Of a stretch of 64,000 nucleotides of DNA, positions 13,301 through 38,284 are shown piece after piece. Origin of the DNA: Streptomyces olivaceoviridis (GTDB lineage Bacteria > Actinomycetota > Actinomycetes > Streptomycetales > Streptomycetaceae); NCBI RefSeq assembly GCF_014650115.1, contig NZ_BMUI01000010.1, forward strand, positions 231,364-295,363. The letters are read 5' to 3'. A program made the translations under genes and the position numbers. The first letter of the stretch is position 1; each line of letters begins with the position of its first letter. The notes under the pieces are model-generated. The model did no database searches. It was not told the origin of the DNA and saw only the letters and a program-made list of their open reading frames with translations.

Positions 13301-16300
13301 GCCCGGCTGGCGGCCGAACTGGCCGAAGAACTCCGCGCGATCGTCCGCCACTGCGCCGAAGGCGGTGCCGGCGGCCGTACCCCCTCCGACTTCCCGCTCG
13401 CACCGCTGGACCAGACGGCCGTCGACCGGCTCGTCGGCAGCGGAGCGGACGTCACGGACGTGTATCCGCTCACGCCCACCCAGACCGGGATGGTGATGCA
13501 CGGCCTCGACGACGCCGAACACGGCCTGTACGTCGAGCAGATCACCTTCGTGGCGGACGGCGCGCGCGACCCGGGCACCCTGGCCGCGGCCTGGCGGCAC
13601 GTCGTCGACCGCACCCCCGTACTGCGTACGTCCGTCGCCCTGCACGGCGTCCCCGTGCCGCTCCAGGTCGTCCACCGCAGCGCGCACCCGCCGGTCACCG
13701 AACTCGACTGGAGCGGAGTGCCGGCGGACCGGTGGGACGCGGAGCTGGAGCGCCTGCTCGCCGACGAGCGGGCCCGGGGCGTCGCCCTGGACCGGGCCCC
13801 GCTGCTGCGGCTCGCCCTGGTCCGCCTCGGCCCCGACGCGGTGCGCGTGGTGTGGACCTTCCACCACGTCCTGCTGGACGGCTGGAGCGTCTTCCACGTC
13901 CTGTCCGACGTCATGAACGCGCACGCCGCCCTCACCCGGGGCGAGCCGCCCCGGCTGCCCGAGCGCAGGCCGTTCGCGGACTACGCCGGCTGGCTGGCCG
14001 CCCGCGACACCGCGGCGGCGGAGGACCACTGGCGCGCCGTCCTGGCCGGCTTCGGCACGCCGACCCCGCTGCCCTACGACCGCAGGCCCGCGCCGGGCAC
14101 CACGGCCCGCTCCGGCACCTGGCTGTCGCGGCGGCTCGACGCCGAACGGACGGGGCTGCTCCAGGAGTTCGCCCGCCGGCAGCGGCTCACCCTCAACACC
14201 GTGGTGCAGGGCGCCTGGGCGCTGCTGCTGGCCCGGTGGAGCGGGGAACGGGAGGTGTGCTTCGGCACGACCGTCTCCGGACGGCCCGCCGATCTGCCGG
14301 GCGCCGACGGCATCACCGGCCTGTTCATCACCACGCTGCCCGCCCGGACCGCCGTCGACGGCGCCGCCGACGGCGCCGGCTGGCTGCGCGCGGTGCAGGA
14401 GGCGCGGGCCGAGGACCGCCGCCACGACCACCTGCCCCTGAACGCGCTGCACCCCTTCAGCGAACTGCCGCCCGGGACCGCGCTCTTCGACAGCCTGGTG
14501 GTCTTCGAGAACTACCCGGTCGGCGACGCGACCGCCGGCGCGCACGGGCTCGCCCTGCGGGACCTGGACGCCCGGGAGGCCACCAACTACCCGCTCACCG
14601 TGGTCGTCTCGCCCGGCGACCGGCTCGCCGTCGAACTCGGCTACGACCCCCGGTACTTCGACACCGCCACCGCCGAGTCCCTGGCCGGACAGCTGCTGCA
14701 CACCCTGCGCGCCCTGGCCACCTCGGACGGCGCCGCCCACCTGGACGACATCGACGTACTGCCGCCCGAGCAGCGCGACCGGCTGCTGCGCGGCCCGGCC
14801 CGCCCGGCGCTCGCCCCGGTGCCCGCCGCCACCCTGCCCGCGCTCGTGGAAGCCGCCGTCGACCGGTGGCCCACCGCGCCCGCGCTCGACGCGCCGGGCA
14901 CGCTCCTGACGTTCGCGGAGGCCGAGGCGCGGGCCAACCGGCTCGCCCACCGGCTCATCGCCCGGGGCGCCGGCCCCGGCGACCTCGTCGCGCTGCTGCT
15001 GCCCCGCTCGGCGGACATGGTGCTGGCACAGCTCGCGGTGGCCAAGGCGGGCGCCGCGTTCCTGCCCGTCGACCCCGCCTACCCCGAGGAGCGGATCGCC
15101 CTGATGCTGCGCGACGCGGCACCCGCCCTCACCCTCGACGCCAAGGAGGTCGAGGACCTGCTCGCCGCCCCGCCGGACGACGTGCCCGGACACCGGCCCG
15201 GCGACGCCGACCGGACCCGCCCGCTCGACCTGGACGACCCGGCCTACGTCATCTACACCTCCGGTTCCACCGGCACCCCCAAGGGCGTCGTCGTCACCCA
15301 CCGCGGGCTCGCCGCGTTCTCCGCCGCCGAGGCCGCCCACTACCAGGTCACGGCGGGGGACCGGGTCCTGGCCTTCGCCACGCCCAGCTTCGACGCCTCC
15401 GTGCTGGAGCTGTGCATGTCCCTGCCGCACGGCGCCCGGCTCGTCGTACCCCCGCCCGGGCCGCTGCTCGGCGCCCAGCTGGCCGACGTCCTGCGGGCCG
15501 GGCGCGTCACACACACCCTGCTGCCGCCGGCCGCGCTCGCCACCCTGCCCGCCGAGACGCCCGGCACCCTGCCCGACCTGAAGACGCTGATCGTCGGCGC
15601 CGACGCGTGCGGGGCCGAACTCGTCGCCCGCTGGGCCCCGCACCACCGCATGGTCAACTCCTACGGCCCCACCGAGGCCACCGTCGTCGCCACCTGGTCC
15701 GCGCCGCTGGAAGCGGACGGAGCGGCACCGCCCATCGGCCGCCCGCTGCCCGCCACCCGCGCCCACGTCCTCGACGCCCGGCTGCGGCCCGTCCCCGACG
15801 GCGTCACCGGTGAACTCTGGCTGTCCGGCCCCGGGCTGGCCCGCGGCTACCTCGGCCGCCCCGGGCTGACCGCCGACCGGTTCCGCGCCGACCCGTTCGG
15901 GCCGCCCGGCACCCGTATGTACCGCACCGGCGACCTCGTGCGCCGTGACAGCGCGGGCGAACTGCACTACCTGGGCCGCACCGACCACCAAGTGAAGCTG
16001 CGCGGCCACCGCATCGAGGCGGGCGAGGTCGAGGCGACCCTGGTGCGCCATCCGGGCGTACTGGACGCCGTGGTGACCGTACGCGAGGACGAACCGGGCC
16101 TGCCCCGGCTGGTCGCCCACCTGCTCAAGGCCCCGGGCGCCGAACCGCCCACCGCCGGGGCGCTGCGTGAGCTGGCCGCCCGCTCCCTGCCCGCCCACAT
16201 GGTGCCCTCGGCGTTCGTGGTGCTGGACCGCTTCCCGCTCACCGAGAACGGCAAGACCGACCGGGCCGCCCTGCCCGCCCCGGCACCGGCCGAGGAGCGG

Positions 16301-16648
16301 GCACGGTCCGAGTACGTCGCGCCCCGCACACCCACCGAGGAGGCGCTCGCGGCCCTCTGGGAGGAGACCCTGGGGACGACTGTGGGCGCCGAGGACGACT
16401 GGTTCCTGCTCGGCGGCGACTCCCTGCGCGCCCTGCTCATCGCCTCCCGCGCCAACGACACGTTCGGCGTCACGCTCACGCCCCGCGACGTCCTGGTCTC
16501 CCGCACCGTCGCCGCCCTGGCGGACCTCGTGGAGGAACAGGTGCTGAGTGAGCTGGAGGGCGCCGCGTACGGCGACGACCCCGCGAACCGCTCCTACGAA
16601 GCCGACGCCGAAGACGCCGCTGCCGGCGGCCACGACCACGAACGGTGA
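2..16648 (+). CDS. Non-ribosomal peptide synthetase, modules 1-4 visible (5' end cut by window edge)
   Basis: Giant NRPS whose reading frame is open from the first base of the window, so the true start lies upstream; 5548 residues are visible. Domain order is C(partial)-A-T-E, C-A-T-E, C-A-T-E, C-A-T. The first C domain has the HHxxxDG motif as HHIVTDG at nt 188-208 and is LCL-like. The other three follow epimerases and look like DCL domains (for example HHLLLDGWS near 4748). Three E domains carry HHLVVDGVSW or HHLVVDAVSW (near 3314, 7925, 12458). Carrier serines lie in GGDS at 2786, 7373, 11906 and 16421. All four A domains keep the SGSTG and GK(L/V/T)DR cores. The C-terminus is an acidic tail, probably a docking segment for the next protein. 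The stop overlaps the ribosome-binding site of the next gene. The family and module count are certain; the product is not identifiable from this part alone. Confidence 0.97.
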   Translation, partial: PEPDLPLRTADLTGVPDARRPDAAEALLTEELGRPFDLAAGPLTRALLVRLGAEDHLLLLAQHHIVTDGWSVGILTRELAALYHAETTGEPDGLARSAVQYPDFAVWERRQRATEADAADLAYWRRHLAGTQQLELPTDRPRPAVRTTAGAAHRHPLPEELVTRLRQLAAGRGTTLFTLFAGACALLFSRCSGQRDVAFGTVTTGRGRRDLEDVPGFFANTVVLRGEVDERATVDRFVESVRTTVLDAFAHDGVPFDRVVEELAPPRDPSRTPLVQALVVQQTALSVPPRSGGLRLAEHPLPRPAARFDLVLEFSPEQDGGCVLTAEFNTDLFDATTVARLTTHLHRLLEGMADGPGRTLAELPMLSAGEQRTLVDSWNPPARRSRDTRHGTLPDLFRAQAARTPGRTAVICGPDRLDYAEVARRANRLARQLLARGAGPETLVALCLPRTADLVPVLWAVLASGAGYLPVDPGYPAERVRLMLDDARPALVLATRETAAALPADRAPLLLEDCADPAVPDTDVTDADRPRPLLPDHPAYVIYTSGSTGRPKGVVVTHRTVAALAAWTKERFGAAGLDHVIASTSLNFDVSVFELLCPLTAGGSVEVVPDLPALADGTGPRRAGLLSGVPSVVSRLIAGGTAPVAAGTVVLAGEALPEQTLRDLRAALPGCRVANVYGPTEATVYATAWFAGDRLPEQAPPIGGPVALTRAYVLDGSLRPQPVGVTGELYLGGGGLARGYLHRPGLTAARFVADPFGAPGERMYRTGDLVRRRADGALEYVGRIDQQVKVRGFRIELGEVEEALRRCAGVAEAAATVTTDADGHRRLAGYVVPAAGQRVEPEAVRRELGRTLPASMVPSAVVVLDALPLNPNGKLDRARLPDPGPAVRAVRHVEPRTPTERALAAIWAGVLRVERVGVDDNFFELGGDSILSIQVVARARQEGLSLTSRDVYRHQTVAALARCADAARGPREAAPAPEAATGPAPLTPIQHWLFDAVAERAGHYAQALSVRVPDDLDPAALEEALNDLVAHHDALRSRFVTDDSAPGVRWHIEERAPRLRLAHHTGPDTDTPHFGPFDLARGPLLRAVLHADGTGRPRVLHLAVHHLVVDGVSWRVLLEDLDRAYRARRAGDDGAAALPAKSSALREWARRLAAHAADGGFDDEREYWTRAVPATDPVVPATDRDGDAAQRADTYAAQRAVTVRLSPEDTSALLRTLPDTYRTQANDVLLSALGRALCAWSGRDRVVVDVEGHGREELFPELDISRTVGWFTTRYPVALAVPEDAGWDTVLKRVKEQLRAVPRHGLGHDALRHLADPGAAPHTPEAQVSFNYLGRMGLPENPDGLYQGTVRPLELDADPAAERPHALEVVGQLDGDSLEFTWFYTDRLHREDTVADLAGRFADALADLARHAARPGAAGRTPSDFPLARLDQAAVDRITGPDPAAVTDVYPLTPTQAGMLFHGLSQDDRGVYFQQLTFVLDGVPDPRALAAAWQHVTDRTEVLRAGVVWQDVPEPLLVVRRHATVPVTHLDWRDLTDGERRARLDDVLARDRADGIDLGRAPLQRLLLARLSATEVRVVWSFHHLLLDGWSLFQVLSDVFADHAGGDPGSLPDRPPHRDYVDWLRRRDPDAAERHWQRRLSGLTEPTPLPYDREPREAHRAESTHAVRATLSPAAGRALEELARTSGLTLNTLVQGAWALLLARQAGRNEVVFGTTVSGRPPELPGAEAMTGLFITTLPTRVTVPDHGTLLDWLRALQYDQSEDRRFDHLPLTRMRAFTGLPERVGLFDSIVVFENYPVDDDLAAAHGLRLSGLEGIETTNYPLSLTAYPGTGLTLRLGYDPELFDAGTAERMAEYLTVLLAGMPAHSARPPARLPLLTPEGREQVLRAWNDTATELPDTTVADLFAAQVRRTPDAVALEAGAERVTYRELDARAERLAARLAGLGVRPERPVGVLLDRCVELIVTQLALVRSGGVYVPLDGRAPVERLRRTLTEAGADLLLTDAGWERTAREVLPGDDVVRVDDTADGDAPTGPARSGTDGFAAPGRSGTDGPAAPAVHPDNVQYLMFTSGSTGTPKGVAVRQRDVVAFALDRAFAGHDRVLVHSPHAFDAATYEVWVPLLRGGTAVLAPPADLDTALVRRAVTEQGVTCLWLTAGLFRLLAQEDPGCLRGAREVWTGGEAVPGAVVRRVLDACPGLTVVDGYGPTETTTFATRRAFRSGDPLSAVLPIGRPLDNTRVYVLDAALQPQPPGVPGELYVAGAGLARGYAGRPGATAARYVADPFGPPGTRMYRTGDIVRWSADGELHFVGRADDQIKIRGFRVEPAEIEARLTTHPGVAEAVVSLYEDAGRKRLAAHLVPAEGAEVPTAAELRAHLAGGLPDYMLPAAFVTVAELPLTANGKVDRRRLPAPDWSAGGERAHRAARTETERVLAAIWAELLGLEQVGVDDNFFMLGGDSILSIQVVSRARAAGLTLTPRDLFRHPTVAELAAVGGGAGPAVAGTGPVAGPVDLTPIQHWFLDPRPAHPDFFNQSVVIETAGPVDEDALRRALTALWTHHDALRARFVPDGDAGLARDGDAWRQDVAAADGPVPDLLQVHDARAEELVTAAAHAGLRLDTGPLFTARLFTADGPRPARLLLIAHHLVVDGVSWRILLEDLETAYRQAVSGQPVRLPARTTSAREWARRLRDHADTFAAGRAHWAKAARACADPLPVDGDGGTTTAGTREVTVRLDRDSTDGLLRRVPGVYRTRVDDVLLTALGRVLADWTGRDTVAVGLEGHGREDQLFEDVDLSRTVGWFTSLHPVALTVPAGDWGTALKSVKEQLRAVPDRGLGYGVLRHLARDASLTGTPAPGVSFNYLGRFDWSAEGGTLIGAVPGGLGGAEAPGTERPHLLDVVARVEDDRLEIAWHYSAGRHREETVTALAEGMLRALTGIVAHCARPDAGGRTPSDFPLARLDQAAVDRIAGDGRDVADIYPLTPMQAGMLFHSLLDPAGRTYVNQVQLVLSGVTDPYALAEAWQHTADANPVLRTRLVWQETPEPLQVVRHRATVPVTHLDWSGRSADREARELDRLLAEDRRAGIDLGTAPLMRLTLIRLAPDRVRLLWTFHHVLLDGWSAAQVFDEVCERYAALTSGRRPRVPERRPFADHLRRLAGRDTDQAERYWREALAGFQAPTELPRDRRPAEAHRASSSGSVRTTLAPDVSARLRDTAQRAGLTLNTVLQGAWALLLSRYGGGEDVVFGTTVSGRPADLPGVTTMVGLFINTLPTRARVDGRRPLLDWLRDLQAAQSEARRHDSVSLAQVQSWSEVPGGTGLFDSIVVFENYPFDEGALARHGLTMEQERDLEPTNYPLSVVVAPGDTLAVHLDYDPAVFDAATVEGLGESLRTLLTGMATDPDRRLADLPLLDPVAGRALVDRFGGRVAEAPRDTLPEAFRRQAERTPDAPAVRHGDTCLTYRELDALSNRLARLLIAAGAGPERFVALCLPRTADLVVALLAVLKSGAAYLPVDPQYPAERVAFLFEDVRPDAVITATQTAGRLPEGRFTRILLDEDPDAGVPDTPVADGERRGPLLPGHPAYVIHTSGSTGRPKGVLVSHGSVLALTDWAAAEFTGRGLAHVVASTSLNFDVSVFEIFSPLLSGGCVEVVRDLLALAERPGPWRAGLLSAVPSALDRLLAEDAVRISADTVVLAGEGLPARTVRRVRDAVPGSRVRNIYGPTEATVYATAFTCDPADPDRDPPIGRPLGGARAYVLDGRMRPVPIGAPGELFLAGTGVARGYLRRPGLTASRFLPDPFGPPGSRMYRTGDLVRWTADGDLVYLGRGDDQVKVRGFRIELGEVEAALARHPAVAAAAARVVEDAGHRRLVGYAVPREAVLPDPAELRAFLARGLPDHLVPALVVPLERLPLGATGKLDRRALPAPRWAATATGEAGRPPRTEAERVLAGIWSEVLGVPEVGADDNYFTLGGDSVLGIRIVSAARRAGLALTPRHLFSHQTLAELAAVAERSPHGEGPGAATPVAEQGPVTGDAPLTPVQHWLLDTLTGDPAHFGQTVAYELATDPDEDLLRAALAAVLAHHDALRLRFEPGGDGRWRQYGSAPGDQAPHLEVHRGTPPHEVADALGAGFDLAGGPLLRAALCRPDGGGRPVLLLAAHHLVVDAVSWRLILEDLDLAHRALRAGERPALGAKSTSFRDWARRLAAHTEAGGFDAELAHWQGLDTGTVLPADHPGGANTVADEESVTAGLDAEETRRLLQDVPDVYRTRVNDVLLCALGRVLARWTGRDRVAVTLEGHGREELFEDVDLARTVGWFTAMYPVALDVPRDAGTGTALKTVKENLRAVPHGGLGYGALRFLHPTAGPGLPALPPVCFNYLGRQDGTPAPGGLLHAPHGGLTGGMDRSADRPYLLDVLGRVADDRLEFTWSYSREVHRRETVARLAAELAEELRAIVRHCAEGGAGGRTPSDFPLAPLDQTAVDRLVGSGADVTDVYPLTPTQTGMVMHGLDDAEHGLYVEQITFVADGARDPGTLAAAWRHVVDRTPVLRTSVALHGVPVPLQVVHRSAHPPVTELDWSGVPADRWDAELERLLADERARGVALDRAPLLRLALVRLGPDAVRVVWTFHHVLLDGWSVFHVLSDVMNAHAALTRGEPPRLPERRPFADYAGWLAARDTAAAEDHWRAVLAGFGTPTPLPYDRRPAPGTTARSGTWLSRRLDAERTGLLQEFARRQRLTLNTVVQGAWALLLARWSGEREVCFGTTVSGRPADLPGADGITGLFITTLPARTAVDGAADGAGWLRAVQEARAEDRRHDHLPLNALHPFSELPPGTALFDSLVVFENYPVGDATAGAHGLALRDLDAREATNYPLTVVVSPGDRLAVELGYDPRYFDTATAESLAGQLLHTLRALATSDGAAHLDDIDVLPPEQRDRLLRGPARPALAPVPAATLPALVEAAVDRWPTAPALDAPGTLLTFAEAEARANRLAHRLIARGAGPGDLVALLLPRSADMVLAQLAVAKAGAAFLPVDPAYPEERIALMLRDAAPALTLDAKEVEDLLAAPPDDVPGHRPGDADRTRPLDLDDPAYVIYTSGSTGTPKGVVVTHRGLAAFSAAEAAHYQVTAGDRVLAFATPSFDASVLELCMSLPHGARLVVPPPGPLLGAQLADVLRAGRVTHTLLPPAALATLPAETPGTLPDLKTLIVGADACGAELVARWAPHHRMVNSYGPTEATVVATWSAPLEADGAAPPIGRPLPATRAHVLDARLRPVPDGVTGELWLSGPGLARGYLGRPGLTADRFRADPFGPPGTRMYRTGDLVRRDSAGELHYLGRTDHQVKLRGHRIEAGEVEATLVRHPGVLDAVVTVREDEPGLPRLVAHLLKAPGAEPPTAGALRELAARSLPAHMVPSAFVVLDRFPLTENGKTDRAALPAPAPAEERARSEYVAPRTPTEEALAALWEETLGTTVGAEDDWFLLGGDSLRALLIASRANDTFGVTLTPRDVLVSRTVAALADLVEEQVLSELEGAAYGDDPANRSYEADAEDAAAGGHDHER
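4336..8911 (+). other. NRPS module 2: C(DCL)-A(Val)-T-E, predicted D-Val
   Basis: The A-domain pocket reads D-A-Y-W-W-G-G-T-F-K, from FDAATYE, LWLTAG, VWTGGE and GYGPTETTTF. This belongs to the well-known valine group (compare DAFWIGGTFK of gramicidin synthetase B). The E domain motif HHLVVDGVSW at about 7925 predicts D-Val. Before the SGSTG core, near nt 6100-6180, the A domain holds a short duplicated Gly/Ser/Ala-rich segment not seen in the sister valine module 8. Confidence 0.85.
8912..13447 (+). other. NRPS module 3: C(DCL)-A-T-E, same pocket as module 1, D-configured
   Basis: The pocket reads D-V-F-S-V-A-I-V-Y-K and differs from module 1 only at position 322 (Ile for Val). The C domain begins with the DIYPLTPMQ segment and has HHVLLDGWS near 9325. 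The E domain has HHLVVDAVSW near 12458. The substrate is unassigned but very probably the same as in module 1. Confidence 0.85.
13448..16648 (+). other. NRPS module 4: C(DCL)-A-T, L-configured, large hydrophobic pocket
   Basis: The pocket reads D-A-L-L-I-G-S-V-V-K, from FDASVLE, TLLPPAA, TLIVGAD and NSYGPTEATVV. It is identical to module 9 and is hydrophobic. It loosely resembles codes for aromatic or large aliphatic residues, but I cannot assign it. There is no epimerase. The carrier domain (GGDSLRA) hands over in trans to the LCL C domain that opens the next protein. Confidence 0.82.
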
Positions 16649-16661
16649 GGATCCGACGACC

Positions 16662-36677
<20,016 letters not shown>

Positions 36678-36808
36678 CGAACCCCCGGCCCCGCGAGGCC
36701 CCGTGCCGGCGTGCCACCCGGTACGGGCCGCGCGCACCCCGCGCCCCGACCGCCCGCCCCCGCCCCACCCCAGCTCACCCGAACCGAACCCCCGAGGAGA
36801 AGACCGCC

Positions 36809-37012
36809 ATGGACGAGAACACCCGCTACCAGGTGCTGCGCAACGACGAGGAGCAGTACTCCCTCTGGCCCGTCGACATCGAGGTGCCCGCCGGCTGGCA
36901 GCCCGTCGGCAAGGAGGGCACCGAGGCCGAGTGCTCCGCGTACGTCGACGAGGTCTGGACCGACATGCGGCCCAAGAGCCTCCGCGAGCGCATGGAGAAC
37001 GCAGGCGCCTGA
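36809..37012 (+). CDS. MbtH-like protein
   Basis: Small NRPS accessory protein of 67 residues that in this family binds A domains and supports their folding and adenylation activity. The family pattern is present: N-x-E-x-QYSLWP near residues 9-17, then P-x-GW, and a C-terminal WTDMRP-x-SL segment. The ATG at 36809 has GAGGAGA 8 bases upstream. It lies 131 bases after the NRPS stop in the same direction, the usual place for MbtH genes, and probably serves the A domains of the two synthetases. Confidence 0.96.
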   Translation: MDENTRYQVLRNDEEQYSLWPVDIEVPAGWQPVGKEGTEAECSAYVDEVWTDMRPKSLRERMENAGA

Positions 37013-37040
37013 CGCCCCGCGCGTCCACCACGACCGACAC

Positions 37041-37070
37041 GCCGGGCCGCCCGTACCGGGCCGGCCCGGC
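37041..37070. terminator. GC-rich hairpin between mbtH-like and acetyltransferase genes
   Basis: GCCGGGCC at 37041-37048 pairs with GGCCCGGC at 37063-37070, leaving a 14-base loop. There is no T tract. It could end or attenuate transcription after the MbtH gene. Confidence 0.4.
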
Positions 37071-37149
37071 GCCTCCCCCCACTCCTCCCCCCCACGCGTC
37101 GCCGGTCACCCGGCACCCGCCGCACCGCATCACTCCCGAGGAGTCCGCC

Positions 37150-37755
37150 TTGACGTCCGTCATGACCCCCGTCCTGCGCACCGAGCGCCTGGAGTTCCTC
37201 CCCTACCGTCCCGAACACGAGGACGCCTTCGTCGCCCTGCTGCGCGACGAGGAGGTGTGCCGCTGGATGGGCCAGGAACGCGTGCCCGAACCGCAGATCC
37301 GCGAGTTGTTCCGCGCCATCCTCACCGACGTCTATCCCCAGCGCCGCTTCGACGTGTGGGGCCTGTGGCACGAGGGCGTCTACGTCGGTCACGCGGAGGT
37401 GAAGCCGACCGGCAACGTCGACGGCCACGAACTCGTCACCGCGCTCGCCCCCGGACACTGGGGGCGCGGACTGGGCGGCGAGGCGGTGCGCGGCCTCCTC
37501 CGCCACGCCGCCGACAATCTCGGACTCACCGAGGCGTACGGCATGGTCGGCGCCGACAACACCGCCAGCCTGACCATGTGCCGCCGCCTGGGCTTCCGCC
37601 ACGTCCGGGACGTCGTCGCGGACGACGGCTCGGTGACCAAGCTGGTGGTCGTCTCCACCGGCAAGCCCGGGGAGCCCGGGAACCCCGGAAAGCCCGGGGA
37701 ACCGGCGGACACCGAGGGCGCGGGCGCGGCGCCGGCCGTCGAGGATCCCGTGTGA
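37150..37755 (+). CDS. GNAT-family N-acetyltransferase (RimJ/RimL-like)
   Basis: Acetyl-CoA-dependent acyltransferase of 201 residues. The N-terminal RTERLEFLPY segment and the core with G-R-G-L-G-G-E near residues 105-115 and N-T-A-S near 137 are typical of the RimJ/RimL branch, with the final strand ending in a phenylalanine-containing R-L-G-F-R motif. A TTG start at 37150 is preferred because GAGGAG lies 6 bases upstream; the next in-frame ATG (37162) would be 18 bases from it. The C-terminus has a Gly/Pro/Lys/Glu-rich collagen-like tail (from about residue 172) that is not part of the fold. It lies in the same direction as the NRPS and MbtH genes and could be a tailoring or self-protection enzyme, but nothing in the sequence proves a link. 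Confidence 0.85.
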   Translation: MTSVMTPVLRTERLEFLPYRPEHEDAFVALLRDEEVCRWMGQERVPEPQIRELFRAILTDVYPQRRFDVWGLWHEGVYVGHAEVKPTGNVDGHELVTALAPGHWGRGLGGEAVRGLLRHAADNLGLTEAYGMVGADNTASLTMCRRLGFRHVRDVVADDGSVTKLVVVSTGKPGEPGNPGKPGEPADTEGAGAAPAVEDPV

Positions 37756-37776
37756 TCCCCGGGGCCACCTGACACG

Positions 37777-38010
37777 GCCGACGCCGCTTCCGACGAACCG
37801 CGTCCGGGAGGCGGCCCCGCGCGGCTTTCCACCTCAGCCGACGTCCGTTCAACAGGACCGGCGGCGATAGGCGGCCCCGCCCGGCCGCCCGCCGTAGCCG
37901 ACACCCTGTCCGGCGGGCCCGGCGGGGGCGTTCCCGCTGGGCACGTCGCAGCCGGTGCCTGTTCGGCGGGTTCGGCCGGGGGCCGACGGTGTCCCCCGGC
38001 AAGCCGGCCG
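37777..38010. repeat. Degenerate ~60-bp tandem repeat in intergenic region
   Basis: Four diverged units begin with GCCGAC or GCCGGT at 37777, 37837, 37897 and 37951 (spacings 60, 60, 54). Units share a GCGGCCCCGC block or related GC-rich blocks. The rest of the 529-base gap (37756-38284) continues as G/C-rich degenerate sequence with recurring GTGTCCG and CGTCGCGG words. I see no credible gene in it. Confidence 0.6.
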
Positions 38011-38284
38011 CGGGTGGCCCCGCCCGTCGTGGTGTCCGGCGCGTCCGTCGCGGGTGTCCGGCCCGGCGCGTCGCGGTGTCCGCCTCGCCCCTCGCGTCGC
38101 CCGTCCCACCCGTCGTCGTGTCCGCCCCGCCCCGTCCCTCGCGACGCCCGCCTCACCCGCCCGTCGCCGATCCCGCTCAGCTCCGCCCGCCGGTGGGCAC
38201 CCTCGGCCAGGGCATCCGGACGGCGTCCGTTCAGCGCGCTTCACAGGGGCTGCGCAGGCGGCTGATACGCGCTGTAATGGCGAC

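Noticed and set aside
16548..16661. Upstream in-frame start of the second NRPS overlapping the first gene
   Set aside because: The extension has no ribosome-binding site and lies inside the first gene; ATG 16662 has GGTGAGG upstream.
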